From: Bacteroides sp.
GTDB taxonomy: Bacteria; Bacteroidota; Bacteroidia; Bacteroidales; SM23-62
Reading direction: 5' to 3'
NCBI GenBank assembly: GCA_030589965.1
Contig: JAUUZM010000046.1
Span: 1-12,602, forward strand
DNA length: 12,602 bases
In this document: positions 1-5,352 of the stretch, one piece after another
How the letters are laid out: each line of letters begins with the position of its first letter
How positions within the stretch are numbered: the stretch's first letter is position 1
Program-made: the position numbers and the translations under genes
Notes under the pieces: model-generated
Seen by the model: the letters and a program-made list of their open reading frames with translations, nothing else
Database searches by the model: none
What the model was told of the DNA's origin: nothing

Positions 1-749
1 AAAGTCCGGTTGTTGTTTTAGCAGCAAGTACTCCTGCTGATTGTTTTGATTATGCATACAAGGCCTGTAAGATTGCCATTGAACATATGACACCGGTGAT
101 CCTCCTGACAGATGGCTATCTGGCAAACGGGTCTGAGCTATGGCATATCCCGGATGTTAATGACCTGCCGGAAATCAAAGTTCCGTATGTGAAGGACAAT
201 GATCCTGATTATAAGCCGTATTATCGTGATCCTGAAACCCTTGCAAGATCCTGGGCCATGCCCGGACAACCTGGACTCAGACATAAGGTTGGTGGATTGG
301 AGAAAGAAGATATTTCTGGTGCTATCTCACATGACCCTTTGAACCACCAGGTCATGGTAACACTCAGGGATGCCAAGGTAGAAAAAGTTGCAGATTTTAT
401 TCCGGATCAGGAGATTATTGGCAAGGATAAGGGAGATTTGCTGGTGATAGGCTGGGGTGGATCCTATGGAACACTCCTCACTGCAGTTGAAGAATTACAG
501 GAAGAGGGTCATAAAATCAGCCTTGCCCAATTTAATTATATCAGGCCGCTTCCAAAGAATACTGAAGATGTGCTCAAGGGGTATAAAAAGAGAATTGTCT
601 GTGAACAAAACCTCGGACAATTTGCTGATTTTCTTACGATGAAGTATCCTAAGTATGAATATCTGAGACTAAATAAGGTACAGGGATTACCTTTTATGAT
701 ATCGGAATTAAAACTGAGATTTATAGAAATACTGGAGGAATTATCATGA
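1..749 (+). CDS. korA: 2-oxoglutarate (2-oxoacid):ferredoxin oxidoreductase, alpha subunit, 3' part
   Basis: This is the C-terminal 248 residues of a gene that begins before the window; the reading frame is open from base 3, so the Met codon at 87 is internal and not the start. The enzyme oxidatively decarboxylates 2-oxoglutarate with CoA and ferredoxin, or runs in reverse, in the cytoplasm. The visible part includes a segment reading ILLTDGYLANGSELW (about residues 33-47 of the fragment), typical of the pyrimidine-binding domain II of OFOR alpha chains. It ends in a transketolase-C-like domain with LLVIGWGGSYGTLLTAVEEL and FNYIRPLPKN. The stop overlaps the start of korB by ATGA, as expected for a co-translated heterodimer. 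Substrate assignment rests on overall resemblance to KorA and on the beta subunit; another 2-oxoacid cannot be excluded. The gamma-domain fusion usual in this lineage lies outside the window. Confidence 0.9.
   Translation, partial: SPVVVLAASTPADCFDYAYKACKIAIEHMTPVILLTDGYLANGSELWHIPDVNDLPEIKVPYVKDNDPDYKPYYRDPETLARSWAMPGQPGLRHKVGGLEKEDISGAISHDPLNHQVMVTLRDAKVEKVADFIPDQEIIGKDKGDLLVIGWGGSYGTLLTAVEELQEEGHKISLAQFNYIRPLPKNTEDVLKGYKKRIVCEQNLGQFADFLTMKYPKYEYLRLNKVQGLPFMISELKLRFIEILEELS
734..739 (+). promoter_or_regulatory. Shine-Dalgarno sequence of korB
   Basis: GGAGGA lies 6 nt before the korB ATG and inside the end of korA. It is a good match to the anti-SD sequence and supports the start at 746 together with the ATGA stop/start overlap. 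It stands out because gdhA, thrB and thrC in this window have little or no SD. Confidence 0.75.
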
Positions 750-1774
750 ACGATTCAAATCTGAATATAGGAACGCTGACTAAGCAGGATTTCAAGGTTC
801 CCAATCCTGTCAAATGGTGCGCAGGATGTGGAGGACATTCCGTGTTGTCTACCGTCCAGAGTGTCCTCCCGGAAACCGGGGTGGAAAAGGAAAAAATCGT
901 ATTTGTTTCTGGTATTGGATGTTCTTCCAGGTTTCCGTATTACATAAATACATATGGCGTACATGGTATGCATGGTAGAGCCGCTCCTATAGCCTCAGGT
1001 ATAAAGATTGCCAATCCAAACCTGAGTGTTTGGGTAGTCACCGGGGATGGAGACATGATGGCCATAGGCGGAAATCATTTTATTCATATTCTGCGAAGGA
1101 ACATTAACGTGAATATTCTCCTTTTTAATAATAAGATCTACGGTCTTACCAAAGGACAGTACTCTCCAACTACACCTCTCGGATCAATTACAAAAACATC
1201 CCCTGAAGGGACCATCGAGAATCCATTTATGCCTGGAGAGCTGGCTATGGGAGCCCAGGGTTCGTTTTTTGCCAGGGTGGTGGATACGGAGCCAAAAATG
1301 ATGAAGGAAGTATGCCTTAAGGCTGCAGATCACAAAGGGACATCATTAGTTGAGATACTCCAGAATTGCATCATTTTTGCCAATGAGGTTCATAATGAGA
1401 TCACTGGTAAGGAAGTAAGGGCGGAACACCAGATCTATTTAAAGCATGGAGAGCCAATGCTGTTTGGAGAAGATAAAGCTAAGGGGCTGGTACTTGAAAA
1501 GGGTAAAATTAAGGCCGTAACACTGGGCAAGGATGGCTATACCATTGATGATATCCTGATTCATGATAAGAAAGTTCCGGATGATACCATGCATTATATG
1601 CTTGCCAGGATGAGCCTGCCTGAACTTCCGGTTGCCATGGGAGTTATTCGGGCATGTGAAAGTAAAGTTTTCGAAAGTATGCTCGTTGATCAGGTGGAAA
1701 ACGCCAGCAAGAATTCCAAGATTAAAAATGTAAATGATTTGCTGCGTTCCGGCAACACCTTCGAAGTTGATTAG
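746..1774 (+). CDS. korB: 2-oxoglutarate (2-oxoacid):ferredoxin oxidoreductase, beta subunit
   Basis: The 342-residue beta subunit binds thiamine diphosphate and one [4Fe-4S] cluster and partners KorA. Likely cluster ligands are C25 and C28 (WCAGCGGHS), C59 (GIGCSSRFP) and C208 (QNCIIFANEV). The TPP/Mg motif is G100-D-G-D103, followed about 25 residues later by N128-N129 (LLFNNKIYGLTKGQYSPT). The C-terminal tail, with MHYMLARMSLPELPVAMGVIR, is typical of the longer Bacteroidota-type beta chains. The start at 746 is fixed by the GGAGGA ribosome site and the 4-nt overlap with korA. A strong terminator follows 22 nt after the stop, so korAB ends its transcription unit here. It could act on a related 2-oxoacid; Kor is favoured by overall sequence character, not by a diagnostic residue. 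Confidence 0.92.
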   Translation: MNDSNLNIGTLTKQDFKVPNPVKWCAGCGGHSVLSTVQSVLPETGVEKEKIVFVSGIGCSSRFPYYINTYGVHGMHGRAAPIASGIKIANPNLSVWVVTGDGDMMAIGGNHFIHILRRNINVNILLFNNKIYGLTKGQYSPTTPLGSITKTSPEGTIENPFMPGELAMGAQGSFFARVVDTEPKMMKEVCLKAADHKGTSLVEILQNCIIFANEVHNEITGKEVRAEHQIYLKHGEPMLFGEDKAKGLVLEKGKIKAVTLGKDGYTIDDILIHDKKVPDDTMHYMLARMSLPELPVAMGVIRACESKVFESMLVDQVENASKNSKIKNVNDLLRSGNTFEVD

Positions 1775-1795
1775 CACAAGGAAATCCAGATATAG

Positions 1796-1826
1796 AAAGG
1801 GCCGTCCCGGAAGGGCCGGCCTTTTT
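1796..1826 (+). terminator. Rho-independent terminator of the kor operon
   Basis: A GC-rich hairpin begins 22 nt after the korB stop. The left arm AAAGG(G)CCG(T)CCC pairs with GGG(C)CGGCCTTT across a GGAA tetraloop, with one bulged G and one T/C mismatch. It runs directly into a TTTTT tract at 1822-1826. It separates the kor operon from the large receiver/ATP-grasp genes that begin 32 nt further on. Confidence 0.85.
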
Positions 1827-1857
1827 AGTATATTTACATAGATCAGGAATTTCGGTC

Positions 1858-4800
1858 ATGGCGAAGAAAAAGGATCATAGAGAGGTCGAAAGGATCATCG
1901 CTGAAAAGAAAGAGCGGTTAAAAGAACTGGCATGCATTAACCGGACCACACAGATCCTTAAAGAAGGTAAATCTCCTGCTGAAACACTTCGTAAAGTTGT
2001 ACAGATACTCCCGGATGCATGGCAATATCCTGAAAGGACCGTAGCCAGGATCGTTTTCGAAGATGAAGAATACCGTTCCCGGAACTTTGCAACGAGCAAT
2101 TGGTGTCAGAGCCAGGATTTTCATACAGTCAGTGGGAAAAAAGGTTCAATTGAAATATATTATCTCCAGAAATTCAGGGATCTTGACGAGGGTCCTTTCC
2201 TGAAAGAAGAGCGGGATCTCATTAATAACCTCTGCAGTATCATTGCTAATTTCATTGACAGCATTGAAGCAAGGGAGATATTCCAGAACTCAGGGGATAA
2301 GGAAAAGGGTAGATCTGAAATAAGCGAGTCAGGTGAACCCCGGATCAGCTCCAGACAATTATTACAGAAATTTCTGAACAAACAGAATGCCAACAGGGAT
2401 GTTTTCCATGATCTGATGCCATTTAAGGTTAAGGAAATCCTCCTCGTTGCAACCCTCTATGACGCATACAGTATTGAGAAAGAAGGACATTTTTCAGAAC
2501 ATATTTTGGGTGAGTACCATCAACTTAACCTGACTTCAATGCCCAGGGTAACCGGGGTGTCATCCTATGAGGAAGCGCTTGTCCAAATGGAATCAAAGCA
2601 TTTTGACCTGGTAATATTTATGATTGGTAGCGACCGTTCCACTCCCATCATGATCGCCAGCAAGGTCAAGAGGCAATTTCCCTACATACCCATTTATGTC
2701 CTCCTCAATAACGATAATGAGGTAACCCGGTTTAAGGAAAACCGCTTGTACCTTGATATTATTGACCGGATATTTGTCTGGAACGGAGATAGCAAGATCT
2801 TTTTTGCCATGATAGAACAGCTTGAAGATCAGGTAAATGTTGAAAATGATACCCGGATCGGATTGGTTAAGGTGATTCTTCTGGTGGAGGATTCTGAGGA
2901 GTATTATTCCAGGTATCTGCCGCTCCTTTACAATAATGTGATGGAGCAGACCAAACGTATCATTGAAGATGTAAGTACGGATGATCTTTTTAAGGTTTTA
3001 AGGCTGAGGGCCCGTCCAAAGATCCTTCTGGCAACAACCTATGAGCAGGCAATTGATATTTTTGACAGATACAAGGAACATCTCTTATGCCTGATAACGG
3101 ATGTGAAGTATCCCCGTGCGGCAAAGATGGATGATGAGGCAGGATTCCGGCTGGTCAGGCAGGTCAGGAAAAAGTTTAAGGATCTACCGACGGTTATCCA
3201 GTCCTTTGATACCCAGAATTCCCACCGGGCATTTGAGCTAAAATCAGTTTTTATCAATAAGAATTCCGAAACCCTGATGCAGGATATTGAAAGTTTTATC
3301 AAGCACCACCTTGGTTTCGGTAATTTTGTTTATAAAGACTCAAGCGGCAAGACGATTGCGGTGGCAAAAACCCTTAGGGAGTTCGAAAATCATATCGATA
3401 CCATTCCTTCAGAATCCTTGATATACCATGGCAAGCGTAATCACTTCTCATTATGGCTGATGGCGAGGGGAGAGATTGAGATTGCCAAGATGATCCATCC
3501 CGTTAATGTTTCTGACTTTTCTGAACCCCAGGAGTTCAGGAAATACCTCAGATTTGTGATCCGTAAGTACAGAAATGAGACAAATATTGGCCAGGTAATT
3601 CCCTTCGAAGAGGCTGCTATGCTTGATGAAACCAATATTGTAAGCCTGGGCACCGGGGCCTTGGGAGGGAAGGGCAGGGGATTGGCATTTATAAATACCC
3701 TGATCTATAACCTGAATTTTTCTGAAATTATTCCATCCATTCATATCCGTACACCCATCACTCTTGTGATCGGAACTGACGAGTTCGACATGTTTATGGA
3801 ATCCAATCATCTTCATGATTTCGTGTATGTCTGCGAGGACTACCATGAGGTTAAAAAAGTATTTCTGGAAAGCAATCTCTCCTATACCCTGGAGAAAAAA
3901 CTCCGGACCCTGCTGAAGAAAATGAAAAATCCCATTGCTGTACGTTCGTCAAGCCTTCTGGAAGATAGCACCACCCAACCCTTTGCAGGCATTTTCGCAA
4001 CTTACCTGCTACCCAATAACCACATAAATTTCAATATACGTCTTAAGCAGGCCTCCGATGCTATTAAACTTGTTTTTGCTTCAATCTTTTCAGATAACGC
4101 CCGTAGTTATTTTGAAGCCATTAACTTCAGAATTGATGATGAAAAAATGGCGGTGGTGATCCAGGAAGTGGTCGGAAATCCTTTTGAAGACTGTTTTTAT
4201 CCTCATATAAGCGGAACTGCCCAGTCTTACAATTATTACCCGATAGCGCATATGGAACCGGAAGATGGTTATGTAGTTTCTGCATTGGGATTGGGACAAT
4301 ATGTAGTGGAAGGAGAAAAGGCATACCGATTTTCACCCAAATACCCTAAGCTTCAGGATCATACTCCCAGTGAAGAATTGAAAGGATCCCAGGTAAGCTT
4401 CTATGCCATCAACATGGAAGAAAAAGAACTGGACCTGCTTGAAGGAGGACAGGATGCCGGATTGACCAGGCTGGAGATATCTGAAGCAGAACGACATGGT
4501 ACATTGAAGCATTGTGCTTCTGTATACGATGCGGATAATGACCGGATAACAGCCGGTCTCGATTCAAACGGTCCGAGAATAGTTAATTTTGCAGATATTC
4601 TTCAATATGAATATACTCCCCTGGCTCAGACCCTTGAATTGATTCTGAACCTTGTAAAGGAAGCCCTGGGAGCCCCGGCAGAAATTGAATATGCTGTTGA
4701 CCTGGAAAAGGACCCGCAGGGAAGGACATCTTTTTACTTACTGCAGATCAAGCCCCTGGTGGGGGCAGCTGAAGATTTCGAGATAGATCTTAACGAGATA

Positions 4801-5352
4801 GATAAGGACAAGTCCTTGCTTTATGCTGAAAGAAGCATGGGAAATGGAAAAGTTGATGACATCAGGGATGTGGTATTCGTAAAACCGGAAATGTTCAATA
4901 AAACGCAAACCAGGGAAATAATTCCCGAAATAGAAGAACTTAACGCAGAACTTGTAAACAGAAACCGTAAGTATGTCCTTATCGGACCGGGGAGATGGGG
5001 GACCCGCGATCGGTTTATTGGTATTCCCGTGACATGGCCACAAATTTCCAATGCCAAGGTAATAGTCGAAATGAGCATGCCGGAATTTCCTCTTGATGCT
5101 TCTCTGGGTTCTCATTTCTTTCATAATGTTACCTCTATGAATGTGGGTTACCTTTCTGTCCAGCATGACTCCCAAACTGACTATATTGATTGGGAAAAGC
5201 TTGAAATGCAAAAGGTCATAAACGATAAGAAGTATATTCGCCATGTGGAGTTTGATGAACCCCTGTGCATTGTTATGGATGGCAAAAAACGAACCTCTCT
5301 GATAACCTGGAATAACCATGTTCCTGTAGTAAAACAGTATGAACAACCATAA
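1858..5352 (+). CDS. GAF / tandem receiver / PPDK-type ATP-grasp protein (uncharacterised, not a true PEP synthase)
   Basis: This 1164-residue cytoplasmic protein has no signal peptide or membrane segment. Reading from the N-terminus: a charged helix (about 5-28); a GAF-like sensor domain (about 25-140, with ILPDAWQYPERTVARI and DEGPFLKEERDLI, as in some histidine-kinase sensors); a polar linker (145-165); a degenerate receiver (about 190-330, F254/M255 where the Asp should be). A second receiver (about 338-485) keeps E344-D345, D415, S449 and K468. A conserved linker follows (524-560, HGKRNHFSLWLMAR), then a PPDK_N-like ATP-grasp domain (about 595-970) with G603-G-K605-G, R696, E702-D703, Q769-E770, E944 and Q963. 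The C-terminal domain (about 975-1164) has IGPGRWG (1042-1048) and GSHFFHN (1084-1090). No phosphohistidine (T-S/C-H-A-A) domain or PEP/pyruvate barrel is present, so PEP synthase activity is unlikely. K965 replaces the Arg usual in LQxRP. A weak AGGA lies 9 nt before the ATG. The function is unknown; ATP-dependent phosphotransfer controlled by receiver state is inference. Confidence 0.85.
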   Translation: MAKKKDHREVERIIAEKKERLKELACINRTTQILKEGKSPAETLRKVVQILPDAWQYPERTVARIVFEDEEYRSRNFATSNWCQSQDFHTVSGKKGSIEIYYLQKFRDLDEGPFLKEERDLINNLCSIIANFIDSIEAREIFQNSGDKEKGRSEISESGEPRISSRQLLQKFLNKQNANRDVFHDLMPFKVKEILLVATLYDAYSIEKEGHFSEHILGEYHQLNLTSMPRVTGVSSYEEALVQMESKHFDLVIFMIGSDRSTPIMIASKVKRQFPYIPIYVLLNNDNEVTRFKENRLYLDIIDRIFVWNGDSKIFFAMIEQLEDQVNVENDTRIGLVKVILLVEDSEEYYSRYLPLLYNNVMEQTKRIIEDVSTDDLFKVLRLRARPKILLATTYEQAIDIFDRYKEHLLCLITDVKYPRAAKMDDEAGFRLVRQVRKKFKDLPTVIQSFDTQNSHRAFELKSVFINKNSETLMQDIESFIKHHLGFGNFVYKDSSGKTIAVAKTLREFENHIDTIPSESLIYHGKRNHFSLWLMARGEIEIAKMIHPVNVSDFSEPQEFRKYLRFVIRKYRNETNIGQVIPFEEAAMLDETNIVSLGTGALGGKGRGLAFINTLIYNLNFSEIIPSIHIRTPITLVIGTDEFDMFMESNHLHDFVYVCEDYHEVKKVFLESNLSYTLEKKLRTLLKKMKNPIAVRSSSLLEDSTTQPFAGIFATYLLPNNHINFNIRLKQASDAIKLVFASIFSDNARSYFEAINFRIDDEKMAVVIQEVVGNPFEDCFYPHISGTAQSYNYYPIAHMEPEDGYVVSALGLGQYVVEGEKAYRFSPKYPKLQDHTPSEELKGSQVSFYAINMEEKELDLLEGGQDAGLTRLEISEAERHGTLKHCASVYDADNDRITAGLDSNGPRIVNFADILQYEYTPLAQTLELILNLVKEALGAPAEIEYAVDLEKDPQGRTSFYLLQIKPLVGAAEDFEIDLNEIDKDKSLLYAERSMGNGKVDDIRDVVFVKPEMFNKTQTREIIPEIEELNAELVNRNRKYVLIGPGRWGTRDRFIGIPVTWPQISNAKVIVEMSMPEFPLDASLGSHFFHNVTSMNVGYLSVQHDSQTDYIDWEKLEMQKVINDKKYIRHVEFDEPLCIVMDGKKRTSLITWNNHVPVVKQYEQP

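Noticed and set aside
87..89. ATG at 87 as the start of korA
   Set aside because: The frame remains open and clearly homologous upstream to the window edge (SPVVVLAASTPADCFDYAY), so the gene is truncated by the window and this Met is internal.
1827..1857. Bacteroidota promoter directly before the GAF paralogue (TATATTTA at 1829-1836)
   Set aside because: It resembles the -7 box, but no TTG/TTTG lies at the required distance because the kor terminator occupies that space. Not supported as a promoter without 5'-end data.
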